Counted from the first letter of the stretch, positions 22,906 to 35,124 are shown. The stretch: 64,000 bases of DNA from Pleurodeles waltl (GCF_031143425.1 NC_090450.1:224823442-224887441), one strand, 5' to 3'. Notes: generated from the sequence alone by a model not told the origin. Made by a program: numbers and translations.

Positions 22906-24767
22906 AAGTGGTAGTGGAAGCACAACTTCTGTGGTTCATAATGCCATTGCACACCACCTTTAGCAAAGAAAGTCATGGCGGACAAACTGAATGCAATCAA
23001 AACTGCTAAATATATTTTAGAGGCCTGTGTCTTAACAATGTACTTTAGTGATCATGCACTAGTAGAGTGAACAAATGCAAACTGTTTTTCATACAGTTTT
23101 CCATGCAGGGAGGAAATCAAACCATTTTGATGCAGGTTTGATTTTTCCAATCCTACATATTTTTAAAAAATAGAAGTTATTGAAAAAGGTTTGTGGTCAG
23201 TCTGTTACCTACTGTGGTACCTTGCTTTTGGCTCATCACTGCAGTCTGTGAGTCTGATTTGTGTGGACTTGTCTCAGGAAGAGTCTTGATGTCAAAAGAA
23301 GCCCCACTTGCCTTCCAAAATACAAGGTGGTGGTTTTCAATTGTAGTGAAAGAATATTCTAAAACAAATAAAGAAACAAAAGAATGAAAAATGATGTCAA
23401 CTAAATGTGGATGGCATGTACTTCAGTGTGGACGTTATGTGCATTAATAAAAACAAGAATTTGCAAGGCAATAGGTCTCGCATTTTCTTGAGTTAGAGCT
23501 ATTGGCATTGTAAATTCAGAACTGGACTTTTCTTGCCTCATAAACTGGTCGACCCTGTCTCATAATTTTATCTTTTCCTCCCATATTTTGGTGGTCGCTG
23601 GTGGCTAGTGACATCAGAAATCACAAGCCCTTCAGGAGAGATGAGAAGATGATGGCACTATGTCGCGTTGTGTAAGCATCTAAACAGAAATTGGAACAAT
23701 CTTGCCTCACATTTCAGCGAACAGAGCAGCCTGAGAAGATTTATGGCCCTAAGAAAGGAGATAAGCATTGCCCTGTGCACAATGTGGTGAGTGCTGGCAG
23801 GCTGGGGCCCCGGAGAGAGAGACTCGAGACGTGAGGCTAAGCAAGTTTCACATCATTGCCCCTAACTACCACAAAGGGCATATTGTGGCTTTTGTGAGCA
23901 GTGAGCTAAATGACATGGTGTGTCTTTTGTAAAATAAGCTTCTTTTAGGAGCCAGAGACAAATGAGGACAGTGCTGGAATAAAGCCAAAACAAATGTCAG
24001 CTACATGGGGGGACAAGGGAGGAACAAAATGGTGCAATAAAACTCTCACAGCCGCCAGTCTAAAAGACCAACAGTGAAAGGGGAACACCAAAGAAGTAAC
24101 AAAAATAGTCCATCACAGCAACAGATAAAGAAACCAATGTGGAATAATACAGTAGTTGATCACTGCTTTGAAACAGAAAAAGGAGGGAGAAAAAGGCAGA
24201 AGTGACCACTTACAAGCAAGATTTTTTAAAAGACACCGCAACCAACAAATGAAATCGCTTTCAGCCATAGGAAGTAAACAAAAATTACACACGTGGTTGA
24301 AAGCTTATGCTCGACCTTACAATGTAAATGTAAGGCCTTGAACTGGTCTGCCATCTGAAACAGTAAAAAATCAGTATGCAAAACATTGTTTCAAGATGGT
24401 GGCATAGTGTTGAAGCTTGCAGCAGTGAATCCTAGCAACCTGCATAAGAAGGTTGTGATCCAGCAGCAATGGTTGTGAAGCTGCTGGTATTTCATTGCTC
24501 AATTAGCATTAGTCTGCATTTGCGATTGAGATGCTGGGGTGCACTAAAGTAAACATCTCATGAGGCAGGACAACTCTGGATGCAGAGAAACATAGAGTAA
24601 GCAGGTAAAATACTGCTACTCAACTTACGTGACATCCTAAAGCATAGCAGTTTTCTGCTAGGTAGAGGCAAACATTGGCAACAAAGCCAATGGCTGAAGA
24701 GGGCTGATCTCCTAATTGTATGTATGCTGTTGTGAAGACCTGAACTAATATTTGAATGACACTCTTC
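22906..24767. other. Nothing recognised
   Basis: No long ORF with a domain and no clear repeat structure. Small ORFs at 23,193 and 24,156 lack features that I can support. Confidence 0.4.
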
Positions 24768-25100
24768 CCTGAAAGACGTGGAACAAGTGTGGTACTGCAG
24801 GACCAGTGCACGTTTCCTTTAAAGACATGGAACAGATGTGGAAACGAGGTGCTAATCAATGCAAGCAGCTTCCTTAAAAGACATGGGACAAATGTGTTCT
24901 GCAGGGAAGGTGCAAGCTTTCTTCAAAGACTTGGAACAAGCGTGGTACTCATGGCCTGTGCAAGCATGCTTCAAAACATGGAACAAGTATGGTATTAAAA
25001 GGCCAGCAAGTGCAAGCTTCCTTCAAAGACCTGGAACAAGTGCAGAATTGCAGAGCCCCTGCAAGCTTCCTTCAAAGACATGGAACAAGTTTAGGACTGG
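24768..25100. repeat. Tandem array of about seven ~50-bp units
   Basis: The unit core AAAGACATGGAACAAGTGTGG recurs near 24,770, 24,822, 24,877, 24,925, 24,973, 25,025 and 25,074 with spacing of 48-55 bp. Each is followed by a variable middle and by TGCAAGCTTCCTTC-like sequence. More diverged units seem to continue to about 25,480 (GCAAGCTTCCCTCATAGGCA and similar). The ORF at 24,859-25,365 follows the repeat and is not supported as a gene. Confidence 0.75.
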
Positions 25101-25619
25101 ACCGTGCCTTTTCACAACTCCCTTAGATACAACAAACAAGCAGCATTTCAGATGTGGGACAAGTGTAAGGAAGAGCACTGGGTTGTGTGAGTGCAAGCTT
25201 GACTCATTTGCATTTTCACATCAAACAGGTACAGGACCAGGCAGGAATACACGCTTCCCTGACACCCAAAGAAATCAATTTGATCTAGTCAGAAACAATG
25301 CAAGCTTCCCTCATAGGCACAGAACATGGACAGCATCTGCAGCAGCAGCTCAAGTCTGTGTGTAAACACACACATAAAATGTTCAGAATTTGGCAGCAGT
25401 GTGAGCTCCCCTCACACACAGGTACAAATTGGTCATCAGAAGTGCAAGCTAAACTATCCTCACGTAGAAGACATGAGGAAATCATGAAATATGCAAAGAT
25501 GTGTGCTATACAAAATCTTTCTTATGTTTGACCTAATGGCCTCTAATGTTGCTTGTATGCTATACAAGTACAGGACGGTCATCAGCAGTACAAGCTAAAA
25601 TACTCTTACATACAAAATA

Positions 25620-26990
25620 TGAGAAGAACTATGAAAGGATGTGTACTGTACAAAAATCTGTGTTGTGTTTGGTTTAATGGACGATACTGTTGTTCTGTGT
25701 AAAATAAGAATATAGCCCACACAGGGTGCACGCCAACTAACTTGCCTCTTAGTTCACTAATAATATTGTTTTCATAGTGGTTGTTGGGGGTATGAATGTT
25801 TTCTGTGTTCACGTTTAAAAACTATCACATCTAATAAATGCCTTTCAATGCAGTGATATAATCTGATGTATTAAGATGAAACGCTTGTCAAAGAAATATA
25901 CTTTTTTACACTTAGAAGACACTTTACATATTTGTATATAATATTTCTTGCATGATTTCCATGTCAAATGTCTCCATGGCTCAACTCATGCTGGACCCTT
26001 AGAGCCGAGTCAAATCCTGAAATCGACACCCCCGTTAATCTGTTGGCCTGCCCACCTCTAATACAGTTTTCTGTATGAAAGTTACTCAACTTCCCTTCTA
26101 AAAGTATCTTGCTTTAGGGAGCAACAACTTGTTTTCCAAGATTCTGGGAAGTGTCCTTGAGTCTCTGAAGAGTAATTATTCCAACTCTGGTTTTAATAGG
26201 AAAGAATTGTGCATTAGCAACCAAAGACGCTGTTTTAAAGTTACATGTGCATTTTTTAAACAAACAAACAAACAACATTCATAAGTAATTTTCTCAGTTG
26301 CAGAACTCTATTCTAAGTAAGTGTATGTTCTTTTACTAACTGCTATTTTCTTCCCTCTACCCATCAGGCTGAACACAATGATTACTGTGACTGTCTTGTC
26401 TTCACAAATACTCCCACCAGCATGGCTGTAACTCCTTCGTTGGCCTCTGCTGCCATCATGCTGCCAGGGCCAAATGGCACACTCTGTATTTCCAAATGTG
26501 ATCATGCGCACTTCTTAGCCATTCAGTGCGCGCTCAATGAGGCCTTGACAGTGCTACCACAGGTGCTCCAGTAGATTCTGCTGCTTAGAGTCTGACTCCT
26601 GCTGCTGAGAAAGTAGGACAGAGTTAACGGCAAGCTCCCAGTTTTATAAGAGCTCTTGTGGCTTGAGTAGGCAGTGGTGCAGGAACAACAATTTTTAGGC
26701 TGGTGGTGCTGCCATCAAAGTTACATCACTGAACTCACAGGGATTCTGAAAAATCCAAGCATCACACAAACAGCGAGCATCACAAATGAGCCACACCTAT
26801 TCAGCAGAAGATTGGTAAGGGTGTAGTATCCATTGTTGTAGTATCTATCATAGCTGGTGTTCCATTTAGGAGCACACTCTCACAAATATGTTACTAAAGC
26901 ATGTTGTGGTAACCACTATTTCCAGACAGCACATTTTCCATTGAAAAGACCTTTAAATTTGCGCAGACACACAATTTTACTGACAAAATA
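25620..26990. other. Nothing recognised
   Basis: AT-rich to mixed sequence up to the Harbinger end. A short AAAC microsatellite lies at about 26,257-26,275. No coding signal. Confidence 0.4.
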
Positions 26991-27080
26991 CGGCCTTCAT
27001 TACAACATTGGTGGTAAATGCCGCTTACCGGCCGTGCCGACGGCCGCCAACATACCGTGACCACGGCGGTATACCACTAC
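26991..27080. repeat. Left terminal inverted repeat and subterminal GC-rich motifs of H2a
   Basis: Matches the left end of H2b at 58,634 over CATTACAACATTGG(C/T)GGTAAA and the following CCGCTTACCG. Short CCGCC/GGCGG words follow and are probable binding sites of the Myb proteins (inference). Confidence 0.65.
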
Positions 27081-27579
27081 GGGAATTATGACCCACACAG
27101 AGAAATCCGCCACTATACAGACACACACACAAGTCCACGAGCCCAAAGGCCAGTGATAAACTGGTGGTGCCAAAACTCACACCATTATGCCAAAAGAAAT
27201 ACGCTCACAGCATCATGACCCAGAATCACCGCAGCGGTCATTCAACCGCTGTAAACCATTGGTGGTACACACCTCTGCGCCCAAAATACACACAACCTAA
27301 CAAAACTACACCACATTGGACAATTTAAACTACATATGCCTAACACACATACACACACCACACCCACACACCACTATAAAAAACACACCCACACTACCCA
27401 CAACCCCTTACAACAACAAAAAGATATTGCCAACTGAGAGAGAGAGAGAGACAAGCCAGGAGCACCCACTGAATCTGAGCCACATAGCACCATGACCCAC
27501 ACGCCATCCACGCACCTCACAGCACACACCCCAACACATCACTCCACACACCCTCACAGATACTACTCACACTACACCC

Positions 27580-29096
27580 ATGGCACCACAAAGACACCCC
27601 AGGTTCTCAGAGGAGGAGCTAAGGGTCATGGTGGAGGTAATCATCCGGGTAGACCCACAGCTTTTCGGATCACAGGTGCAGCAGACGTCCATCGCTAGGA
27701 AGATGGAGTTATGGCAGAGAGTCGTGGACAGGGTTAATGCCATGGGACAGCACCCAAGAACAAGGGATAACATCAGAAAGAGGTGGAACGACCTACAGAT
27801 GAAGGTGCGTTCCGTGGTTGCAAGACACCAGGTAGCTGTACCGAGGACTGGCGGAGGACCCCCACGTCCTCCCCCACAACTAACAACATGGGAGGAGCAA
27901 GTCTTGCCGATCATGCATCCTGAGCGCCTCGCAGGAGTAGCAGGAGGACTGGACTCTAGTAAGTCAAATCTTTACTACTTCCCCCCCCTACCTGCATGCC
28001 ATCACAAACTCCTACCCCTACCCTCACCCCCATCACTCCATCAACTCACGTATACCCCACCATCACAGCCCACCCATCCCAATACCAAGCCCTGCATGCA
28101 ACAACAATGCATGGACCCCATCACAGACCTGCATGGACGCCCATCACCACAGCATGCACACTAGTGACAATCACTTAGCCAAACCAAGCACAACTCACAC
28201 AAGCCAAAGCTGCCTTGCTAATAACAACCATAGAGGGAAACATATCCATGCACAAGATGGCACACGCAGATACAATAACACTGCATTCACGTCACCGGAG
28301 AGGAGGTGCCAGCCACATCCAGCCCCCCACATAAGAGACCCACAGTGATGACAGCAGCTCTGCACGCCGGGATCACGATGACCAACCTGGCCCATCAGGG
28401 ACCTCTGGACAGTCGGTGACCAAGCCACAGTCCCAAACCACCACAGAGCCTCCCCCCTCAGGAAACACCAGCACAGCACCCACTCAGAGGGCCCATCCCT
28501 CCGTCCCCAGGACAAGTCAATCAGCAGTGAGCCCACCACTACAGGGACCACAGGCAACCCCACAAACACAGGATGATCAGCGACCTTGGGTCAGTGGGCA
28601 CACGTTCAGGGGACAGAGGCACAGGAAAACAGGGAAGCAGGGAGGACTGCTGTGCGACAGGGGGAGGACAGGCCCAGGGAACCCACTCTCCACGAGGCAC
28701 TAGCAGGGATCCTGGGAGCAGACCAGCATTCCCAGGAGACCATGGGCCAGATACTGGCCAAGTTGCAGGAGACCCAGCGGCTGCAGCAGGGACAGCACCT
28801 GGGGATCAGGGAGGACCTGAAAGACATCCACACCACCCTGGTCACCATTGCAGGGGTGCTGGCAGGCATGGCCAACACCATGAGGGTGGCAATGGCACAC
28901 CAACGGGCCCCTGACAGTAGGCACACTGATGAACAGCCCTCCACCTCCACCGGCGCTAGTGGACAGGAGGCCCCACCACAGGACCAACAGGCCACCAGCA
29001 CCCCACCCCCTCCAGAAGGAGAACCAACCCCGCAAATGGTCCCTGCGATTCAGGCAGAAGCAAGAGAACATTGCCAAGACCCCCGCCAGGAAATAA
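27580..29096 (+). pseudogene. Myb-A: Harbinger Myb/SANT accessory protein (H2a copy)
   Basis: The first exon, from the ATG at 27,580 to 27,958, is open and encodes a Myb/SANT-like domain: R-F-S-E-E-E-L-R-V-M-V, L-W-Q-R-V-V-D-R-V-N-A-M-G and R-K-R-W-N-D-L, followed by a proline-rich turn and T-T-W-E-E-Q. It ends at a GTAAGT donor. The second exon begins near 28,280 with a weak acceptor. It encodes an S-D-D-S-S-S acidic stretch, a Thr/Pro-rich linker and, after a frameshift near 28,590, R-E-P-T-L-H-E-A and a helical region (L-A-K-L-Q-E-T-Q-R-L) that could mediate protein contacts. An extra base near 29,030 shifts it off the ancestral basic tail, which ends at the TAA at 29,094. This class binds element ends and recruits the transposase. 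Confidence 0.6.
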
Positions 29097-29574
29097 GACC
29101 CTCCTGATTGTCACCCTTGTGTCCCACTCTGTCACCTTGTCCACCTTGAACTGCCATTGCTCCCCTTCCTATGCCCCCTTGGGCGATGCACCTGTGATAC
29201 AAATAGACTGGACTCTATCCTGGACTTACCTCCATCAGCAACCCAGCCCTTTGCAATACCCCTCCACTTATTAGCACATACATAAACACCCTTTGAACAA
29301 ATTCAAGTATGGAGTCTGTGGATTATATGGCAAATGTATTAGTTTCACAAACTGTAAACATTGCATTTCTAATCTACTGTAATATTAACATAGGTATGAA
29401 CTGTAGTGGGCAGCAGTAAACACACCGGGAGCCAGAGCGTGGCACAGAGATCTGAAAATAGAGATGCCAAAGGAGACAGTAAGTGGCCATAGAAATAGGG
29501 AAATCAGGCTGCCATGTTCAATGTCAAACACAATACTGCAATGGAAGGTGAAGTTACAGTGTCTTACCTGTGTG

Positions 29575-30692
29575 TCACTGGAAGTACTGTTGAATGAGTG
29601 TACTTCTGTTGTACACGTCTTCTTCCTCTGCCTCCTCTTCATCACTGTCCACAGGCTCCCCCGCTGCCACACAACCATCTACAGCCTCATCCTCCTGCAG
29701 AAAAAGCACCTGGCATCTCAAGGCCAAGTTGTGCAAAATGCAACATTAAATATGCAACGATGATCTGGCACACCCTCTTGGGTGAGTAGTACAGGGATCC
29801 ACATGTCAGATGGAGGCACTGAAATCTGGCCTTTAGGAGGGCAAAGGTTCTCTCAATGATCCTCCTTGTTTGCCCATGTGCCTCATTGTAACATTCCTCT
29901 GCCCTTGTCCTGGCATTCCTCACTGGGGTTAGTAGCCATGAGAGGTTGGGGTAACCAGAGTCACCTGAAAATATTGCACGATACCTGTTAGCCACACACT
30001 CACCCTTAGGGCCAAACCCACACCCATATACCTACATCAACTGGGTGGGGACCATGGGCTCACCTATTAGCCACACCCGGTGCCTCTGGAGTTGAGATAT
30101 CACACATGGAATGCTGCTATTCCTCAAGATAAAGGCATCATGCACAGAGCCAGGATACTTTGCATTGACATGGGAGATGTACTGGTCCGCCAAACACACC
30201 ATCTGGACATTCAGAGAGTGAAAGCTTTTTCTATTTCTGAACACTTGTTCATTTCTACAGGGGGGCGGGGACAAATGCAATATGTGTACCATCAATCGCA
30301 CCAATGATGTTGGGGATATATCCCACTGCATAGAAGTCAGCCTTCACTGTTGCTAAATCCTCCACCTGAGGGAATACGATGTAGCTGCGCATGTGTTTCA
30401 GTAGGGCAGACAATAGTCTGGTCAGCACGTTGGAAAACATTGGCTGAGACAACCCTGATGCAATGGCCACTGTCGCTTGGAAGGAGCTACTTGCCAGGAA
30501 ATGGAGCACTGACAGGACTTGCACCAGAGGGGGGATACATGTGGGCTGGCAGATAGCTGAAATCAGGTCTGGCTCCAATTGGGCACACAGTTCTTGGATT
30601 GTGGCCCTATCAAGTCTGTAGGTCAGGATAATGTGCCTGTCCTCCATTGTCGCCAGGTCCACCAGTGGTCTGTACACGGGGGATGTCTCCAT
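29575..30692 (-). pseudogene. HARBI1-type DDE transposase (H2a copy)
   Basis: The product would cut and rejoin the element ends. From the Met at 30,692 the N-terminal helical region (R-A-T-I-Q-E-L-C) leads to G-A-I-D-G-T-H with the first catalytic Asp at about 30,292. A frameshift in a G/C run near 30,258-30,268 separates this from C-L-A-D-Q-Y-I and S-V-H-D-A-F. After W-L-I-G comes a 99-bp GT-AG intron (30,063-29,965), then G-D-S-G-Y-P-N-L-S with the second Asp at about 29,961 and I-I-E-R-T-F with the catalytic Glu at about 29,853. The end is frame-broken but keeps an acidic tail (D-S-D-E-E-E-A-E-E-E) and the stop at 29,577-29,575. All three catalytic residues remain, but the frame breaks make it inactive. 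Confidence 0.7.
29965..30063 (-). other. 99-bp GT-AG intron next to the catalytic GDSGY motif
   Basis: On the minus strand GTGAGC directly follows the Gly-codon start of W-L-I-G and TTTTCAG directly precedes the completion into G-D-S-G-Y. Removal restores the frame. The equivalent site in H2b (about 61,588) has no intron. The H3 transposase shows a donor at the same codon at 38,197. Confidence 0.7.
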
Positions 30693-31162
30693 CTCCTATT
30701 CATCCTCAGCGGTTGAACTCTAGGGTGAGAAACGATGAGCAGAGGGTTAAATTCACACATATGTTAAAATAAATATGCATTTTTTCCTTTACAGAAACTG
30801 TATGAACTCGAGAGTCAGTTGATGTGCCAATGTCTGCTGTGATGCAGTTAGGTGACATGGCCTGCGGCCCCCTGAAATAGCGGCTGCCTGACCTGTGAGG
30901 AGAGACAAGTGCAAATGAGGTAATTCCGCTGGTGTTGTGTACTGTTGGGGTCGGCGGACGATGACCGCCGCGCAACTTCGCATTGGTTATCATTGGGCCC
31001 AATGGGTTCCAGGAGCCACTGGTGATTTACACCGGCGGTGACGGTACACACCGCTGCGGATGTGACTGCCATTTTCTATCTGTTCACACACTTGCTACCT
31101 GACCTTCAACAGGAGAGGACCTACACTGCAAGTGCAGTTGTGACCTGAGTCTGGAAGCGACA
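30693..31162. promoter_or_regulatory. Divergent spacer between HARBI1 and Myb-B (H2a)
   Basis: The two genes start on opposite strands about 470 bp apart, so this spacer probably holds both promoters. It contains GC-rich words like those at the element ends (CACCGGCGGTGACGGTACAC near 31,030) and a segment just before Myb-B (GGAGAGGACCTACACTGCAA near 31,112) conserved with H2b. No obvious TATA box. Confidence 0.45.
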
Positions 31163-33870
31163 ATGGCTCAAGTGTCTGGGGAAATGGCCTCTGCCTTCAA
31201 TTTGCGTGGAGTTGGAGAGTCAGGTGGATGGGGTCCTACCCCAGTACACTTTACTCTATGGTCCTCCAGACAAACAGGTGAGTACACTGTGAGCATGATG
31301 CGTGGGCCATGAATTTATGGTTTGCTGTGTGTGTAAGACGGGAGGAATGGGAGGAATATGGTGGGCCAGGAGTGTAACAGGCCGGACGGTGGGACTCATA
31401 CTTTTTTCTATGCATATTTTTCTGCAGGTCTGCACCCATCAGAAAAAGGGTATTTGGCGTGCCATCGCCAAGGAGGTGCGGACCCTGGGGGTCTTTGACA
31501 GGCGGAGCACCCACTGCTGCAAACGGTGGGAGGACCTGCGCCGCTGGGCAAGGAAGATGGCGGTAGCCCAGCTGGGGCTGGCCTTCCAATGATGAAGGGG
31601 TGCCCATCGTACCCTGCCCCTCTGATGTTCCACATCCTGCCGGTGGCCTATCCGGAGTTGGATGGGCGCTTGAAGGCATCACAGCAGCCACAAGGGGGTG
31701 AGTACAGATTGAGGATCATGACTTTGTGCGCGTTAAGGTTTTACCTGGGTGGGGAATGTGGGCCGTGGGTGCCCTTTAGGCCAGGGCGAACATGGTAGGG
31801 TAGGTCCCATGTTGAGCAGGCTCTGATGCACTCCAACCCCAATAGTGTTAGTGGGCATCTACTACTGGGCAGAGTCCTGTGGTTTTCAGGTGTGCAGCTA
31901 ATGGTGTTAGGCATTGTACCCCATGGGCTGGTGACTAGCATTGTAACTGGCAATACATGGCCTAGTGCATAGGGCTGATCCCTGTGAGTTGTGTACACCA
32001 ACAGTAGTGTTGTTGCTGGCATTGACCAAGTGTATCCTCTGTCTCTCTCCCCCCTCTTCTTGTTTTGTCACCTGGTCCTTGTGTGCATTAGCATCATCTG
32101 GGGGAGGAGCACAGGCACCGGTGACGGAGGGAGCTGCATCCCACATGGCCCTGGAGGCCGAATCCACAGACGGTGAGGGCATCAGTGGGATGGAGGGCAA
32201 GGGGGTCACCAGGACAGAGACAGGAGGGGACACTACCGACAGCGCCAACAGTGACTCCTCCTCCGACGGAAGATCCCTGGTGGTGGTGGACACCTCTGTG
32301 CCCACCCCAACAACAGGTACAGCTGCCACGCCCGTACCAGCACCGCCCTCCCAGCAGCCCCTCAGCGTGTTTCCTGTGCCCGCTCACACAGGAGGGTGGG
32401 CATCTCCTTCGCCCCAGGCACGTCAGACCCTGCCTAGGTCAGCCCTGCTGCCCTCAGTGAGGAGGCTGTTGACCTCCTGAGATCCTTCACTGTTGGGCAG
32501 TCAACCATACTGAATTCCATCCAGGGTGTAGCAGGGCATTTGCCACAAACAATTGCATACCTGGTGGGCATTCACTCTGGCGTGGTGGCCCAACATTGAG
32601 CATTCCAGGCTCTGGCCTCCACACTGATGGCAGCCATTGTCCCTGTCTCCAGCCTCCCCCTCCAACTTCCTCTACGCAGTCCCAATCCCCTCAACCCCAG
32701 CCTATTCCAAGAAGACCTTCAGACCAGCAATCACCCAAATCAACACACAGAAGTGGCTCAGGCAAACACAAGCACCACACTTCATCTCACAGGCACTCAC
32801 ACAAGCACCATCCCCATGGAGACACACCAACATCCACTGCCTCCACTGTTTCCCACTCCTCCTCATCATCCACCCCCTTCCCAGTAGTGTCTCCACTCAC
32901 ACCTGCATGCACTACATCCTCATCCACTACCTTCATCACCAGCACGCCTATCACTACACGCCCCACACTGGCAGTCACCACCCCCACATCCATGCACAAG
33001 TCCCCTGTGTCCTCTCCCACTCTGTCTGTGCCCCCTCCTCCCAAAGTACACAAACGCAAGCACTCAGACACCCAACAGCCATCCACCTCACAACAGCATC
33101 CAACCCATGCACCTGCACCCAAACACAGCAGACTGACACCTCCTACAACCACTCCCTCTTCCTCTACTCCCAAACCTTCACCCTTTTCCCGCCCCAGTGT
33201 CCCTAAGAAGCTTTTCCTCGCCAACATTGACCTCTTCCCTGCCCCTCCCTCCCCCAGCCAGAATCCAGCCCAGCACCTCAGCCACTGAGTCTGTGGCCCC
33301 TGTGGTTTCTGCCGCTTGGAGAGGCTCCAAGGAGGCACCCGTCAGCCCAGCCATTGTGCCACCAACACCTGCCAAGGCCAAGAAGGGTCCGCCACCTGGC
33401 AAGGGCAAGAAGGGGACAGCATTCAGCCAGGGGGTGGAGGCACAAGCAGCCAGCAAGGCCAAGTCAAAGACTCCAGCTGGCAGAAGCAAGGAGGCACTAC
33501 CATCTACCAAGGGCAGGAAGGGGCACAGAACACCAGCTATGGCACTTCAGCCGTCCGAGGCTGCAGGTGAAGGCCTGGAGTCTACCACCACAACTGCCAG
33601 TATCGCCACCTGCACCGCGGGCAGCACCGCCACCTGCACCGCGGCCAGCACCGCCACCTGCACCGTGGCCAGCACCGCCACCTGCACCGCAGCCAGCAGC
33701 GCCACCTGCACCACCGCAAGCAGCACCCCTGCCAGCAGCAGCAGCCCCAGTGGTGAGCCGTCCAAGTCTGCAGGTGAAGGCCACCACCACAACTACCAGC
33801 ACCACCACCTGCAGCGCAAGTGGCATGCACTGAGCAGCCATCACCGCCGGAGAGCAGTGTGTAGTGGTGA
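31163..33870 (+). pseudogene. Myb-B: second Myb/SANT-like gene of the Harbinger (H2a copy, broken)
   Basis: Exon 1 (31,163-31,277) starts with the same Met-Ala-x-x-S-G-E leader as H2b but carries an extra base that breaks the frame. Exon 2 (31,428-31,697, flanked by CAG and GTGAGT) encodes K-K-G-I-W-R-A-I-A-K, R-R-S-T-H-C-C-K-R-W-E-D-L-R-R-W, a clear Myb/SANT fold, then hits stops just after A-F-Q near 31,590. Exon 3 begins at 32,092 after TTAG and encodes an acidic Ser/Asp/Thr-rich linker. Further on are a long Pro/Thr/Ser-rich region (32,317-33,300) and a Lys-rich block (A-K-A-K-K-G-P-P-P-G-K-G-K-K) near 33,370, then a repeat-coded A-T-C-T tract. The role is unknown. By analogy it binds DNA, possibly the element itself. 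Confidence 0.55.
33600..33719 (+). repeat. 24-bp coding minisatellite in Myb-B, five units
   Basis: Five units of CACCGCCACCTGCACCGC plus six more bases run from 33,600 to 33,719. In the Myb-B frame each unit encodes Ser/Ile, Ala/Thr, Cys, Thr and Ala residues, a low-complexity tract. Length divisible by three keeps the frame as the array grows or shrinks. Confidence 0.75.
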
Positions 33871-33977
33871 CTACATGGGCTGCAGTGCGTCCTGGGCCCT
33901 GCAAAAGCTGTCATTGTGACACCCAGGTGATAGACTGTAGCCTTGCACTCCAAAACATCTGCATAACAGGCCGCAAT

Positions 33978-34262
33978 GCCCCCTCCAGAACCAGGGGAAG
34001 AAGCCATCCACTCGGCCCCCCTTGCCAGGATAAAGCACACTGGGCGCAAGGCCCCTCCAGAACCAGTGGAAGAAGCCATCCACTCAGCCCCTCCTTGCCA
34101 GGATGAAGCACACTAGGCACAAGACTCCCTCCAGAACCAGTGGAGAAGCCATCCACTTGAGAGACTGTGGCTTTGCACTCCCCAGGACCAAGCAGTGGGC
34201 AAACCACCCACTTGAGAGACTGTGGCTTTGTACTCCCCAGGACCAAGCAGTGGGCATGGAGC
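33978..34262. repeat. Two adjacent tandem arrays (73 bp and 54 bp) near the 3' side of H2a
   Basis: Units beginning CCCTCCAGAACCAG lie at about 33,980, 34,051 and 34,124 (period about 73). They are followed by two 54-bp units starting CACTTGAGAGACTGTGGCTT at 34,154 and 34,208. Both probably lie downstream of Myb-B in the element's non-coding 3' region. Confidence 0.7.
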
Positions 34263-35070
34263 CCCCTCCAGGAACAGTGGTGTTGTACCATCTTCCAGCT
34301 GAGGTGCCCCCCAGTCCCCAGCCCCTTTGAGGTGCCTGTGTGTTTTCGACCTGATGCCCCTGCAGTGTTCTCTCCGTATTGAGGCTGGAGTCAAGTGTGG
34401 CCTTTGCCTATGTGTTTTGGCCAGTGCGTCACAGACAATTTTTGACTGGGCATTGTCCCTCCTTTTGTATATATTGTATATATTCTGTTTTTTCTTTATG
34501 AACGTATTTCTAAGTATTACTAATATTACACTCATTTTACTCCATTCTTTTTGTCCTTGCGTTATTCCAGAGGATTACGGGGTGAATATGTAATGTTGCT
34601 GCATGTGTTTGTGTGTATGCTGTTGGGGGTGAGGGTGGGGGTGGCGGTGGGGGTGTTGCGTTTGTGTGTCACTCTCTTTTTCCTCCCCCCTCCCCTGTTT
34701 GCTAGGTGCAGTACTCATGGTGGTCGTCGTCGCCGACGTTCATGTTCCTGGTGTATGAGAAGATACACCAGCATGGGGAACACCTGCAGCTCGGGCTCCA
34801 TGGCGCCCTGGTTCTTCCTTGAGTGTCAAGAGGTGAGTTGTTTCCCTTCAGGGTTCTGTTTCTGCCGTGCTTTTGACGGTGTTGGTACCACCTGGAAAAG
34901 CTGGCGGATGGGCGGTTTGTAATGCAGTGGGCGGTACATTGCCTGGCTGTTGGCGGTAACCACCGCAGTGTTTGTTGCTACCGCCGTGGCGGTTGGAGTG
35001 TTAAAGTGGCTGTATGTGTTGGCGGTTTCCGCTGTGGTCATGATGCCATTTTTTTTTTACCAGCGGCCTG

Positions 35071-35124
35071 TTTGCGGTGTTACCGTCACTTTATCACTGA
35101 CCGCCCGGGTTATAATGTGGGCCT
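35071..35124. repeat. Right terminal inverted repeat of H2a (worn)
   Basis: CCGCCCGGGTTATAATGTGG followed by GCCT is the imperfect reverse complement of the left end. GCGGTGTTACCG just inside corresponds to the left CGCTTACCG region. Confidence 0.55.

Larger units (their letters stand above)
26991..35124. mobile_element. Harbinger-type DNA transposon with three genes (H2a), about 8.1 kb
   Basis: The left end (CATTACAACATTGGTGGTAA from about 26,999) is matched in inverted form at the right by CCGCCCGGGTTATAATG near 35,101, with GGCC-containing edges on both. Within it lie Myb-A (+, 27,580-29,096), HARBI1 (-, 30,692-29,575) and Myb-B (+, 31,163 to about 33,870). The first two converge on their 3' ends. 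HARBI1 and Myb-B diverge from a spacer of about 470 bp. Typical Harbinger elements carry two genes, so the third is notable. The younger copy at 58.6 kb shares the order. All three genes have frame breaks here. The 3-bp target duplication expected for this superfamily could not be fixed because the ends are worn. Confidence 0.65.

Noticed and set aside
24859..25365. 168-codon ORF over the 50-bp array
   Set aside because: Product of the tandem repeat; unit length is not constant, so the frame is not conserved.
32596..33288. 230-codon Ser/Thr/Pro-rich plus ORF considered as a separate mucin-like gene
   Set aside because: It lies within the Myb-B tail region of the Harbinger, and its composition and orientation fit the continuation of that gene.
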